A stretch of DNA of 64,000 nucleotides from Dipteronia dyeriana (GCA_032871835.1 CM065300.1:65731192-65795191), one strand, 5' to 3'. Counted from the stretch's first letter, positions 35,316-47,857 are shown. A program made the numbers and translations. Notes: generated by a model from the sequence alone, not told the origin.

Positions 35316-36488
35316 TGTTAATAGCCAAATTTTACTAGGGACCAAAGAGAAATTTTCCACTCTCCTAGCCCGGGTCCAAGCCCGAGATTACCCACCATAG
35401 AACCTATGGCCCTGTGATCGAGCTTTGGCACCACCCCAAAGAAGCGAAGAAAGGTTTCCAAGCTCAGAAAGCATTCAAGGTGAAGCCTGATAAATCGAGC
35501 TCCTTACACCAAATCAAGAACTCGGGAGAAGGCCTATGCATGGCGATCAAGGCTCGCTGAGGTTGAAACTACCTCGTAACCTCCCCAGAAGCTCGTCATT
35601 CTCTTCAGACTTAAGTGAGAACTTATACCTCGAAATTGCTTTATCTAGCTGAGGGGAGATTTAGACCTATCCAGACAGGTAGCAGGAAGCTCGCCAAAGC
35701 CCCGTTGCCACCAAAGGGTGCCCACGGGGTCATCCCAAGCTCTAAGGGACTTGGAAAGGTCAGACCAAGCTCCTAGTACCAAAACCAGGGCACGAATTTA
35801 CCTCGTCCTACGAAACAGTGAACACCATACTCGATGATCTCCATGAAGAATCACGCTATAAAGGCACACAGGATCATATCCACACCTAATAAATATTAAA
35901 TTGCCACATACGTCCAGGGCAAGAGATTGAGTCCAAAGAGGAAACAAACTTATCTCCAACAAAGATATTCTCCACTCCGTCATTAATCCAAAGTCAATAA
36001 CTTTAAAATAAAATATCTGGCCCGATAAGGAGGGAACAGATTCGGAGAATCATGGCGGGAGATTCGCGAAGTTTAACCCACTTCTACCATGTATAAATAC
36101 GCCCAAGCATGATAAAAGAAAAGGAGAAGAAAAATAGTAAAAAAGATCGACAAAAAGCATACAAAAGGAGAGGTTTGACTCCAGCCTAAATTCTATGACC
36201 AGAACACATCCATCATTATTTTCCACTTCTCAACAGGCACGTGGTTGCCACCCCATTGTACCCCAGTGAGATTGAGTATATTTGAGAGGTTTTTTTACGA
36301 TATTTGTGATGAATAGCATAGCCATATTATTGTTCCTTTCCTCATTGCGTTAACATTTGTTTTAAACACTTACCTTTACTCAAGTAATCTAGGTACTAAA
36401 GATACCAAACCCGGGCCACCACCTCCGTGATAGTGGTCTTGAGGGTGTTAATTGGAATTTTTCATCTCGAACAAGTTTTTCGTTAACA
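35316..36488 (+). repeat. probable 3' LTR of the Tat element
   Basis: The segment begins TGTTAATAGCC and ends CGTTAACA, giving TG...CA ends with a short TGTTAA/TTAACA inverted repeat. It lies beyond the antisense ORF, where the 3' LTR is expected. No second LTR copy is in the window, so the borders are inferred. No convincing polypurine tract precedes it. Confidence 0.55.
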
Positions 36489-38039
36489 GTAAATAATCAT
36501 AAGGTCAAAAGAGTATAAGAAATGAAGAGTTGTTCATACATCTAGATATGTATGAGGTAGACACAATTCTTTAGTTAGTTTTGAACAATATTCTCAACAT
36601 AAGATAAAGGTTGGGCACATTTACCTTGTTAAAGTTGTAGATTCTTTTGCTATCATTTGAGTGAGATCAAATGTGTTATGATGAGTCTAAAATCATCAAA
36701 GTGTGGTGTCTTTGGGTAAAAGAATATAGTGCACTAGGTGCATTGAATAGGATCACAATGAGATACTTTATCCAAAACCGTCAATGAATAAAAGTTTTCG
36801 CTTGAAGACAATCGGAGAGTCTATCTCACTCCTGAGATAAACGATGGACTTAGGGTTGCAAGTGTTATCATTTGAGCTATCAATGCGTACGATTATATAG
36901 CATAGTCTATCCTCGATAGTTTGTTGATATTTATTTGTTAATCGATAGAGAACTTCATTTATAGATATGAACATCGTTGCTCCATTTATTAAACGTGAGT
37001 AAAATATCATCATATGGATGTTTTGAGGTATTGTATATTAAATTTTAAAGTTAAGATTTCAATAGTGTCTATTGAAATATGACTTCTGGACAAGTCAAAA
37101 TATCCAAGTTCAAAATGTGGTCATATGAATAAATATGGTAACTAGAAGAGCTATAGACTGTCTATGAGCTTTTGACAATTACTAGTATTCTTCACGAGGA
37201 TACACTATCTCCAATAAGATTGTCTAGGGTATGAATGAGGAATATTAACTTATTCTATTTTTATTTAAGTGTTCAATTTTAGTTCTTTAGTGGAATGAAC
37301 TAAAATTAATAAGTCAGACCTAAGAGAATCATTTGTTGATTGTGGTTAGATTATGTCTATTGGAGCTTAAATTTAGATAGCCTGCCAAGATCCTCAATCT
37401 ATAAGAACTTGCATTGATCACTTAATATATTCTACCGGACCAATTTATAGGTCTATTTAGAATTGTGTTAAGGCAAGTGGACTTGTTTCTTTTAGTGAGA
37501 ATGGGTCTAGTTCATATGTGGACATTTTATTAAGGACAAATAGTTTTAATAAAATAGGAAAAACAATATATAGGCCCATGTATGGACTTGGGCGGCAAGG
37601 ATATATATATAGCTAATTATATTATTTTTTATTTAATTATTTAATTAAATATAAATTAATTATTTAATTAAAAGTCAAAATCTTTTTCCTAGTATGAGAA
37701 GATCTCCTAGAGTCATACTATTGTTGGTAGTATGATAAATATAAAATACTGTATTTGATAAGTAGATAAATAAAAGGAATTTATTTATCTAGTCAATTTC
37801 TATTAAAACTCTAAATTGACAATTGGTCAAATTAAGAAATTTTGATATAGTCACAATTTAATTTATATTCAATAATTAGTTATTGAATAAATACATTAAT
37901 GAGTTGGATTATGAGTCTTGGTGTTGAAAAGAAATATTTTTTGAGTAAGGATTCTTGGTCACCAAGTGAATCCTTCTAGAGAGAGGATTATTGCCCACCA
38001 AGTAAATCCTTTTTAGGAGAGGATTTAGTCTCCTATATA
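36489..38039. other. AT-rich LTR-like DNA, left of the hAT insertion
   Basis: No gene. The region looks like the U3 part of an LTR. The right end carries two related GGATTCTTGG/AGGATTA...AAGTGAATCC(T) stretches and a TATATATA box at the hAT target site. It continues as LTR-like R-U5 sequence at 40225-40765 (recurring ATTCGACCAAG / ATTCGGCCAAG). I could not define a left border or a target duplication. Confidence 0.4.
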
Positions 38040-40216
38040 TAGGGGTGTGACGAGTCGACACGACACGAACATGATTATTACGGGTTTGGGTTGAGGCTAA
38101 ACGGGTCGTGTCAATAAATGGGTCAACATGTCTAACCCGTTTAATAATCATGTCGTGTCCGGGTTAACCTTAACGGGTCATGGGTTGACAGATTAGTAGG
38201 GACAAAAATGTAATTTTATTTATCAAGGGTATTTATGTAATTTTACCTATCATATAAATTAAAAGTAAATCCTAACCTCACTTTACACCATTAGAATTCA
38301 GATTTCTCCTATAGTCTTACCAGCTCTCATCATCGTCATTCCCAAACCCTAACTACTCTCATCGCCTACCAGTCTTGTCTCTCTCATCCTCGCCGTCGGT
38401 TCCTCTCCCTCACCGGCTCACCGGCATCCTTTGCTTGGTTGCGGGTCTTCCTCACTATACCACGACTACTGCAACGGTGCAACCTCTATAAAAGACTCCT
38501 TCCTTTATTTTGTTTTTAAGTTTTGTTCATACTCCAACCTTTGTTTCTTTTGATATTATTTGTAGAAAAAATAATTTCCTTTTTGGCCTTCTTGGTTTCT
38601 CTCTATTTCTGTCTTTCTACATTGTATGTTACTCTATGTTCTGCGTTGTTGTTGTGTCAATTGTAGGCCGTAGTTTTGTGACCATTGAAAGTGTAATTGA
38701 GTTGCGTCAACTATCGAAAGTGGTTGCAATGAAATTGTTAGTCTTAAAATATATTTTTACAGGTTAAGTGTTTGAAATCTTTCAAGCTTCTGGTCTCACC
38801 GGTCCTTAAAATTGTATGATCAGTTCGATATGTTCATATGTGAGAGTTAATAGACTATTTGACTTGGAAGGCTTCGAAATTAATTAGATACAGTGATTTT
38901 GAAAAGAAAAAAAAAGGACAGATGTCCTGCAACTGTATGGGACAATGTCAAGTTTTCTTTTTGACAGAGAAAATGCAACTTGGAAATTTGATGGTTGCAT
39001 TTTAGTTGTACTTCTATAATTCCAACTTGTGTGCCTGTGGCAGTAATTCGGTGATGGCCATTGTAACATGCTTTGGTTGGTTTGCACTATGGGCATCTCA
39101 TCATCCATTTTAAGGTGATCAATCTTTTTGTCCTTTTAAAAAAAAAATCTTGTTTCTTTCCTTATTGTAGTTAATTGTTTTTGTGCACTTTACCTTATAC
39201 ATACATGATCACAAGGACAAAATTCTTGCTTGGACAATTTCATCTTCTTGTCTTTTATGTTCAGGTCTTGCCATGGACTTATTTGGTAAGTGGGGGGGTG
39301 TCTCTTAGTCTTTCAAATAAGTTTTGGGTAGTACCGGTTGCAATTAAAGTATTTAATATATAACTTGCTGACATCCTCTTTACTGGAATTTACTATATGG
39401 TTGGATATCTAGTCATCTCACACTTCAAAAACATTTTAATCACTCTTTTGCAAAATATAGGAAAAGGAGCTCAATTCGGTTATTTTTCCCCCTTTATGAT
39501 GGGGAACTTTGGGCTGTTCTTGAAGGTTGATGTGTGGATTTAGGCGCAACACTCTGGTATTCGAATGGATAGGGCTTTACGCGTTGATGGTTTACATTCT
39601 TACGGCCTGCAATGTACTGCCAGTAGTTCTGTAGGGCTCTTATTGGAGGCAGTCGGAAAATAATATTGTGGGTTTCTTATTTCCCGCCTCAATAAATTAT
39701 TCATTTAATTTGTGACATTGCAGTCTAATAAATCCTTCTTTTTTTCTTCTTTTTTTGGTGTGCCAACTTCGGTTAATTTGGATCGGTAAAAAATGAATTG
39801 GCAACTCATGGGTTGTTGAATTATTCTTTGTTATGTACAGTTGGAATTTCTTTCCATATAATTTGGAACAGTGTATAGTGCAAAATATTTTATGTGGATT
39901 GAGGATGTATTTGAATTAGTGTACTAATTACTTTTCCTAAAATTTTATTATTAATGTGTATTTTAGTGAAATATTGAAATTAGTATTAAAAGGTTATACG
40001 GGTCATCTAAACGGGGTCTCTAACACGACCAGTCAAACTCATTTATTAAACGGGTTATTCGTGTCATATACGGGTTGACCCAAAAATAATCGTGTCGTGT
40101 TTGGGTTGAGGGGGTGTGACCCGTTTATTAATCGTGTCGTGTTTGGGTCGACCCAAAATTAGTCTTGTGTTCGAGTTGACCCAAACACGACCCGCCAACC
40201 TGAATTGACACCCATA
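38040..40216. mobile_element. non-autonomous hAT element
   Basis: The ends TAGGGGTGT (38040) and, inverted, TATGGGTGT (ending 40216) fit the hAT type. They are flanked by CCTATATA (38032-38039) and CATATATA (40217-40224), an 8-bp target duplication with one mismatch. Both ends carry many copies of the subterminal motif ACGGGT / ACCCGT and CGTGTCGTGT within about 200 bp, as in Ac-like hATs. The 2.18-kb element has only short ORFs without a BED finger or hAT dimerisation domain, so it could move only with a transposase from elsewhere. Confidence 0.85.
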
Positions 40217-40224
40217 CATATATA

Positions 40225-40779
40225 TATGGTTTTAAAATTCGACCAAGCCTTAGTTTTTCTTTAAGAGAAATTTCGACCAACATAAAATTTTGAGAGAGAA
40301 AAATTTAGTTTTTACTCTAGACAAAATTCAGCCAACTTATAGAGATAGTGTGTTGAATTCGGCCAAGCAAAAGAGAAAAGGGAACGATTTTATTTTCGAT
40401 AGTGCACTAGTATCCTTTACATCAAAAGGGTTTTGTGTACAAAAATCGAATTGGGTTCACGTAAGTTTCAATCAAATAGATTGAAAATTCACAAGTGACC
40501 AAATGTTCCCTAGTTTTCTCTTGGAGATTACTGTGACTAACAAAAAGAAAAAGATTTTTTTGTTTCCATCCTCATGTATATAATTCAAAGAAAGAAAGCT
40601 TACACTCTTAGGTGATTCACGTTCGTGATTGGAATGTAAGATCTTGCGGATTCAATTCAGCGCAACTTCGATCGTCATGAGAAAAAGATACGATACTTTT
40701 AATATACGTTAGTTAATCAATGGTTAAGGTTCTTTCTTTTAAAGGGAAAATTTTAAAATATACTCAAACCCCTTTTTTC
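40225..40779 (+). other. LTR-like DNA, right of the hAT insertion
   Basis: Continuation of 36489-38039 beyond the hAT element. It has repeated TTCGACCAA / TTCGGCCAAG motifs and no open gene. The junction with L1 sequence lies at about 40765-40790. Confidence 0.4.
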
Positions 40780-41962
40780 GCTTCAGTTGCTTTTGATTTG
40801 ATTTTTCCCTACAATTTTTGCTTTGTGCGGAAGGTCTCTCTAGACTATTTATAGTGCGAAAAGATATGGAGGCATGGTTGGATTTCAGTGTAATCAAAGG
40901 GGTCCTAAAATATCTCTTTTTTTTTTTACAGATGTTTGTTTATTTTTTACCCATGCTTTGGAAAGGGATTGTCGAACCATTAAACAGATTTTAGATGAAT
41001 ATGCTACAGATTCATGCCAAGTTGTTAATTTCCAAAAGTCGATTATATGTGTTAGTAAGTGAGTTAATAGGAAAAGGGCGTCTGGTTTGGCGAGAATCTT
41101 AGGGGTACAGTTGGTTCGGTGTCATGAGCATTATCTTGGTCTTCTGAGTTTTATGGGGAAGAATATGAGAGCTTTGTTTGCAAACATCAGGGATCATGTT
41201 TGGGACTAAAGGGTGGCAATATAAACTATTTTCGGTTGAGGGAAAATAAGTTCTCTTGAAAGCAGTGGTTCAGGCCATTCCCACGTATTCAATGTCATTA
41301 TTTCGACTACCAAAGGGTCTAATTCAAGAACTTCACAATTTGAGTGCTAGATTTTGGTGGGGGTCTGATGAGGAGAAGTGATGAATCCATTGGTGTAATT
41401 GGGAGCAACTCTGTGTTAGGATTTCGTGATTTATCCATCTTCAACAAAGTTTTTTTGACAAAGCAATGTTGGCGGCTGATCAACCATCTGGATACATTAG
41501 CGGCCAAAGTCCTCAAGCATTTGTATTTTCAGGATTTGTCTGTATTAAAGGTTTCCTGTTCGAACTCGAGTTCTTTTCTATGTAAGAGTTTCTTGTGGGG
41601 GTTTGAGTTGTTAGCTGCGGGGGTTAGATGGCATATAGGCAATGGTGAAGATGTAACAGTCTATCATGATCGTTGGATTGCTCGTCCGTCTATTGTCAAA
41701 ATTTTATCCCCACTGTTCTCCCTCTTGCAACTAAGGTGACTGAGTTACGATTACCCTCTAGAGCTTGGAATGAAGTTCTGATCTGAGAATCTTTTTTGCA
41801 TGTAGATGCTGATCTAATTTTGAGTATCCCATGCTCATCTACGCCACTCAAAGATTTGTTACTTTGGAATTATGAGAAGATGGGGGTTTTTTCAGTCAAG
41901 TCTAGGTATCATCTTAGGGTTTCACAGAAAAACTCTCCTAGTTTGTCGGGTTTGAGCGATAT
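40780..41962 (+). pseudogene. plant L1 LINE ORF2, RT end and following domain
   Basis: The reading runs from LLCAEGLS (RT palm) through GFQCNQRGPKISLFFFTD (in which the usual FADD is damaged) and LDEYATDSCQVVNFQKS. It continues in another frame with [18 protein letters not shown] and [10 protein letters not shown] sequence, then KQCWRLINHLDTLAAKVLKH and GVRWHIGNGEDVTVYHDRWI, the standard L1 order after RT. At 41968 it is cut by an LTR element; it resumes at 46836. Stops and frame changes are frequent. Confidence 0.85.
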
Positions 41963-41967
41963 GGAAT

Positions 41968-42944
41968 TGTTGACGGTGATTTTTAGATCGCATAGAATTG
42001 ATCACACGTCTAACAGTTTTTTTGTAGATTGTTGAAGATGTTATGGAGAAAAAAAAAAGCATGCACACATAAGCTTACGTGGTAAAACCCCAAGACGGGG
42101 AAACGTCCACGGTTGCCGGTGACGGTGAGAAGGAATTCACTATAATATAATAATTACACACTCAATCTCTCCTTGTTGGCGTATCTCTTTCTTTCTCTTT
42201 CTTGTATATTTTCTATGTTTTGTTGTATATCTCTCCCCCTTTTACAATGAGATTATGGGTCTATTTATATATGCAAAGAACCTAAACCCTTGTTATACAA
42301 ATAAGGAAATGTGGTAGTATTTAATTATGATTGGTTACTAGTTGAAGTCTTCTTTGCCTTTTTTCCTGTTTCAGAGATCTTGTGTATTGAATTAGAGTTT
42401 TCGTAGGATTCTAGTTGAATAGTCCGTTTAGGACTTATTTCCTGATCGGTGTGCAATCTTCTAAAAGAGCAGGGTTATTGCTTGACTTGGACTCGTTTCC
42501 TGTTTGGTGTTTATCCTTTTGGAAGCTTTCAGTTCTTTCCTGAATAAAATTCTCTGACACTGAAGAGGAAATAAGGATACTTCCTTATTGGAGTGTGATT
42601 CTAGATTCCTTGTTTAAGTAAGACAATTCTTCTTCGTATTTGAGTCGTAGTTGCCTTTAATGTCTCCCTTACCAATTGTCTAGTCCTGACCATACTTCTT
42701 TTATCCCTATCGGATGGTCCCGACCAAGTTGTCTCTACTCGATCGACTAGTTTTCCCGACCAGGTTATTTATGACCGATCGGTTAGTTTTCCCGACCATC
42801 TTGGGTAATCTTGACTAGGCCTTGAGATCATCTATTAATTGTCTTTGGTTGGTCTTTCTTGACTTTTATGACGTGGCATATCTAATCACCATGTTTTCAG
42901 GTGATCATGATGACTTGTCATGCTATCAAAAAATCCCTATAACA
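41968..42944 (-). repeat. LTR of the gag-only element (3' in its own orientation)
   Basis: A 977-bp copy. It has two versions of a GATCGGTTAGTTTTCCCGAC unit near 42740-42800 where the partner has one, and the ACTCAATCTCTCCTTGTTGG segment that the partner lacks. Confidence 0.9.
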
Positions 42945-43084
42945 ATACCCCATCAAATCCGCAAGATGAGATCTTGACAGCTCAACGAAGGGGATTTGAA
43001 TAGTTTTGATTAATCCGATCAAGTATCTTATTAAACTGATCGTTTTTATTTTAAACTGATCAATCTTGGACCTTTTTTTTAGTT

Positions 43085-43320
43085 CCTTGTAGCTAGACCA
43101 GTTGGTGCCCTGGCTCTCTGATCAGGATAATTTCGGCTCTTATTTCTTTTTCTTTTTTTTACTAGTCGGTGTCCCGACCCTTTACTCAGGATAATTTCTG
43201 ACTGTCTTGATTCGGTCGGTGTCCTAGCCTTTCGCTAAGGATAATTTTCGATATTCTAGATTCTTCGGTCGATGTTCTAGCTTTTCGCTCAGGATAGTTC
43301 CCAACCATCTTGAGTCTTTA
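43085..43320. repeat. minisatellite of ~55-bp units in the gag-only element
   Basis: About four degenerate units carry the frame GTCGGTGTCC(C/T)(A/G)GCC then GCTCAGGATAATTTC. Two further units lie at 43835-43935. The array is non-coding. Confidence 0.82.
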
Positions 43321-44040
43321 GTCAAGAGGTGTTCTGGGAACCTTGCCTCATTTTCCCTATTTTTCCCATGTAAACAAGTCACCAAGGATGTCTCCTGGTT
43401 TTTTTCTGTTTACAAGGGTTTGGCCTATCATTAGTGAAATACTAACACAGCCGGACACATTTAACTAGGTTTTCCTCGATAGCATACCCGAGTGTTCTGT
43501 CCCGATATAATCGGCATCTCTAGGTGGCCGGATTGCTGACAGTGCTTTATATGCACCCAGTCATTCGGTAGGCATGTCGGATCTCTAACAACAGACTTTT
43601 CAGCCTCTCGGGCACTTTCACCCACCATGGCAGGTGTTGACGCTGCGAGTTTATCTTTGATAACAAAGATGATTATTAAACTTTTGAACATCATTCTTGG
43701 CTTCTTTATTTATTGATCTGAAAATTAACGATACAAAAAATAATTAGAAAAACTAAAAATAAAAAGCAAACTAAAAATATCTTAAACAAAAAATGAAAGC
43801 AACTAAGCTATCTCCCTGAATAGTAGGTTTTTTTTACCAGTCGGTGTCCCGACTCTTTGCTTAGGATAATTTCGGACTGTCTTGGTTTGATCGGTGTCCT
43901 GACCTTTTGCTCAGGATAATTCCCGACCACTTTTGTTTTTAAGGCTAAGTTCTGTCATCCATGAGCTTGTGTAGGTTCTTCAAAAGATAATGTTGATCGT
44001 CCATTCGCTGTTGTCTCGACTCGGATTCTCTTATTTTCCA

Positions 44041-45017
44041 TTAGCTTGTCACCTCAGTTGGGGTTCTTCTGCTGATCGTCTGTTCTTTTAAGGCTAAATC
44101 TTTGAGATGACCCTCCATGATGAGTGTCTTAATGTGGTCTCTTAATTGGTAGCACTTTGATGTGTCGTGACTACTTTCTTTATGGAACCTGCAGTATTTT
44201 ACCATGTCTCTTTGAGCATAAACTGACTGTCTAGGAGGGTATTTGACCAGCTTCTGGTCTTCTACGATTGCCAGGATTTCCTCTTGTCTCTTGGTGAGGG
44301 GAGTATAGTTAGTGTACTGACCATGAAACTTTCTATCGTTCAAACTGTTTCTACGATTGCTCCCTGTCACTCTCTTGATGATCACCCTTCTGGTTCTTTA
44401 TATAGCCATCACTTGTTTTTGTGTTCTCCCCTAGGTGACCCCCCGTGTACATAACTACCCTGAGCTAACTCCTCTTCTTCAGCTATTGTATAACTGCCTG
44501 CCATATCCATCAGGTTAGCGTACGTAACTGGGCACTTCCTTCTCAAATCGAAGAAAAGTCGACCCTTCTGTAGATTGTTGGTAAAGGCGGCCACCACAGC
44601 CTCATCATTGTGGTTATGGATCCCTAATACTTCATGAGAGAAACTCTTCAGGTAATCTTTTAGTGACTCGTTCTTTCCCTGTTTGAGGGTGGCAATGTGA
44701 GCTATTGACTTCCTCCTTTGTATGTACCCCAAGAATTGCCGTGAAAAAGCCTGGGTTAACTCTAAAAAATTCTTGATTATTCCCTGAGGGAGCCTTCTAA
44801 ACCACCTAGACCCTAAGTCTCCTAGCATTTGCGGGAACGTCAAGTACAACAATGGGTCATTGTAAGCATACTGTGCCATCGCACTTTGAAAACGTCTCAC
44901 TTGTTCTTTTGGATATGTGTTTGCTTTAAATTGCTGGACCTGAACCATTCTGAATCTTTCTAGGAATTGGGTTTGGAGAATGTTGTTGACGAATGGGCTT
45001 TCAGAATCATCGTCCAA
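44041..45017 (-). pseudogene. gypsy-type gag of the gag-only element
   Basis: The ORF 45017-44409 (202 codons) carries a Retrotrans_gag core: VQVQQFKANTYPKEQVRRF, PLLYLTFPQMLG, RWFRRLPQGIIKNFLELT, FSRQFLGYIQRRKS and KQGKNESLKDYLKSF. After a stop or frameshift near 44400, the ORF 44385-44041 holds YCRFHKESSHDTSKC then YQLRDHIKTLI, the C-H-H-C zinc motif also present in the Tat element at 26840. This relates the two elements. The usual gag N terminus (about 45714-45523, Ser/Thr/Asn-rich) lies upstream in another open segment. With a restored frame this would be a capsid-like protein; as it stands it is split. Confidence 0.85.
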
Positions 45018-45916
45018 TAAATCTTTAAGCCCCTAGCGACGTTCTAATGCTTCCACATTTTGGGTTAATTTCTGTATCAGGATATCTCGTTTATCTCCTG
45101 ACTCGTTATCCATTCCCGATCGCTGATGGTCGATGTACCCATATTGGAATCCTAGTGGGGACTTGCCCCATCAGCGTGTTCTGCGGGGTGGTTGGTCGCT
45201 GTCATCTGACGAGCTAGATCGGTCCCGCCTCTAAACACCTTTGTGGATTTCATCCGACTCAAAGTTCGCTTGATACCGATTTTACCTCCCCCGACCGATA
45301 ATTCCTTTATCTCTTTTTTGGGGTCACTGCCCCTTCCGCTCTTTCTCTACTAGACTTACGGGGAGCGTTTGGGGTCACATTCATCATTTCAAAACATACC
45401 TTAGGGTCTCGGGCCACCATAGGTGTGGACAATTGATATGGCAATGTCAGATTTATAGTTGTTGTTATATTGATTCCCTGTCTAGCGGTGTCTTCAATGA
45501 CTCTCCGTAGGGACTCTTGGAACTACTGGAATGCATCTGGGGAAATTACCAGGGGAGCGTTTGTGGAGGTTACTGTAGCTTGACCAATTGAAGTTGGAGT
45601 CACTGAGGGCAGGCTTCCTCCTACAGTGTTGACGTTTATCGGGTCAGGATCGTTACCAGCATATAGGGTATCAGCATCATTTGGAGACTGGCTTCCATCT
45701 TTGCCGTTTGCCAAGTTGCTGCTTCACGGGTTCTTTTTTTTTTTGAGAACTCTGTTTACGAATTTGCTTACTTATGTATATTCTAGCGTTGGTAGAACAG
45801 ATAATCCACCCCCAAGCACCCTTTTTTTTTGGGCTTGCTAGAGTATCTCGATGTTTCATCTATTTATGTTGGTTCCCCGAAGTTGAGTTCTACCCGCCCC
45901 TCCTTCTAGCTCCAGC

Positions 45917-46830
45917 TGTTGACAGTGATTTTTGGATCATATAGAATTAATCGCGCGTCTAACAGGTTTTTGTAGATTGTTGAAGATGTTATATATGGAG
46001 AAAATAAAAAAAAATGAAAAAGCATGCACACATAAGTTTACGTGGTAAAACCCCGAGATGGGGAAACACCCACGGTTGCCGATGACGACTATCTCTCTCT
46101 TTCTCTTTCTTGTATATTTTATATGTGCTGTTGTATATCTCTCCCCCTTTTACAATGAGATTATAGGTCTATTTATATGTGCATAGAACCCAAATCCTTG
46201 TTATACAAATAAGGAAAAGTGACAATATTTAATTATGATTGGTTACTTGTTGAAATCATATTTGCCTTTTTTTCTGTTTCGGAGATCTTATGTATTGAAT
46301 TAGAGTCTTTGTAGGATTCTAGTGAAATAGTTCGTTTAAGATTTATTTCTTGATCGGTGTGCAGTCTTTTAGAATAGCAAAATTATTGTTTGATTTGGAC
46401 TCGTTTCCTGTTTGGTGTTTATCCTTTCGGAAGTTTTGAGTTCTTTCCTGGATAGAATTCTTTGACATTGAAGAAAAAATAAGGATATTTCCTTATTGGA
46501 GTGTGATTTTATATTCCTTATTTAAGTAAGACGATTCTTTTTCGTATTTGAGTCGTAGTAGCCTTTAATGTCTCCTATGTGTTGTCCAACTGACCAATTG
46601 TCTAGTCCTGATCAGACTTCTTTTATCCCGATCGGATGGTCCCGACCAAGTTGTCTCTACCCGATCGGTTAGTTTTCCCGACCATCTTAAGTAATCTTGA
46701 CTAGGCCTTGAGATCATATATGAATTGTTTTTGGTTGATCTTTCCTGACTCTTGTGACATGGTATATCTAATCATCATGTTTTCAAGTGATCATGATGAC
46801 TTATTATGCTATCAAAAATTCTCTATAACA
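45917..46830 (-). repeat. LTR of the gag-only element (5' in its own orientation)
   Basis: A 914-bp partner of 41968-42944. On the minus strand the first internal bases after it are GCTGGAGCTAGAAGGAGGGG. A primer site starting TGGAGC is possible, but I could not match it to a known tRNA. Confidence 0.88.
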
Positions 46831-46835
46831 GGAAT

Positions 46836-47857
46836 TCGTGGAAATTCTTATGGAGGATTAAAGTGCCAATGAAAGTGAAAATCTTTCTATGGAAGGCTTG
46901 CCATAACTGGTTACCTAGTCATGTCAATCTTGCTAAACGTAAACTGAATGTGTATGTCTTATGCCCTTTCTGTCACGCAAAGCCAGAGACAACAATGCAT
47001 GCTCTTTGAAGCTGCTCTTCCTTGAAAAGTATTCGATTGAGGATCTCTTTTATGAAAGGCAATGGCGGGAATGACAGGTTTCAATTTATTGGCTTTATGA
47101 TTAAATGTCGAAGCATCCTGAAAGGGATGAGATGGAAGTTTTGTGTGTCTTTCCCTAGAAATTATGGCATAAGAGAAATAGCCTTATTCGTGGCTCGTCT
47201 TCTCCATGTCATGATTCTGATTTTCTTGAGTGGGTATATGACTTCATTGAAGATTATCGTGATGCAAATAAGAAGGAGAAGGGGCCATCGAGCATTGGTG
47301 ACTGCGTGGAGAACTCATGGCTGCCGCCGGATGACAGATGGTATAAAGTTAACACATACGCGGCTATTAGCAGTGATGAAATGAAGATGGGGCTCGGGAT
47401 AATAATTCGAGATAACAAGGGGGCTGTGATGGCGTCGAGTGCGCAATATCTAAATGCTGGGTATTCTCCTCAGGTGGCAGAAGCGATGGCAATTTTCAGG
47501 GGGCTTCAGTTTGCGGTGGATACAGGCTTGGTGCCTTGCATGATTGAATCGGATGCACAAGTTGTGATAAACCTGTTAATATCTGGTGTGCCTCCATTAT
47601 CGGATGTTGGCCTGATTATCCAAGACAATTATTCTTTTTATGAGAAGTCCTTTAGTTGTTCTTTTGCCTTTGCTCCGCGTAAAGCCAATATGGCAACTCA
47701 TTGTCTAGCTAAGTATGGTTTGTCTTCTTCTGTTGATGGCTACTGGATGGAGGAGTGTCCTCCAAGTGTGGTTCTGGTAGTTTTGGGAGATTGCTCCCTT
47801 TTGCTTTGATTTTCTTTGGGTTTAATAATAGTTTCCTTTGTAACAAAAAAAAAAAAA
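46836..47857 (+). pseudogene. plant L1 LINE ORF2, zinc-binding RVT part, RNase H and poly-A tail
   Basis: Right of the gag-only element the L1 reading resumes as SWKFLWRIKVPMKVKIFLWK then CHNWLPSHVNLAKR and CPFCHAKPETTMHAL, the zf-RVT segment. After frame changes, 47306-47809 (167 codons) encodes the C-terminal RNase H found in many plant L1s: VNTYAAISSDEMKMGLGIII, AEAMAIFRGLQFA, ESDAQVVINLLI and RKANMATHCLAKYGL. Thirteen A residues at 47845-47857 end the element, as expected for target-primed insertion. No flanking duplication was identified. Confidence 0.88.

Larger units (their letters stand above)
26788..36488 (+). mobile_element. decayed Ty3/gypsy element of Tat type
   Basis: The order is gag zinc motif, protease, RT, RNase H, a second RNase H, integrase, a spacer with repeats, an antisense ORF and a probable 3' LTR (35316-36488). 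The second RNase H with the NNEAEYEALL motif and an antisense ORF downstream of pol are marks of the Tat lineage of plant gypsy elements. The 5' LTR and most of gag are missing: the element starts abruptly at about 26788 next to L1 sequence. Numerous stops make it inactive. Confidence 0.85.
41968..46830 (-). mobile_element. gag-only LTR retrotransposon (TR-GAG type) inserted in the L1
   Basis: Two direct repeats, 41968-42944 and 45917-46830, start TGTTGAC and end TATAACA. GGAAT lies on both sides (41963-41967 and 46831-46835), an exact 5-bp target duplication. The internal 2.97 kb carries gypsy-type gag on the minus strand and nothing recognisable as protease, RT, RNase H or integrase. A GATGGGGTAT polypurine-like tract lies next to 42944 (minus strand), supporting the orientation. 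Elements of this plan are known as TR-GAG; they rely on pol from other elements. The LTR pair differs by a ~60-bp deletion in the right copy and many substitutions, so it is not young. Confidence 0.9.
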
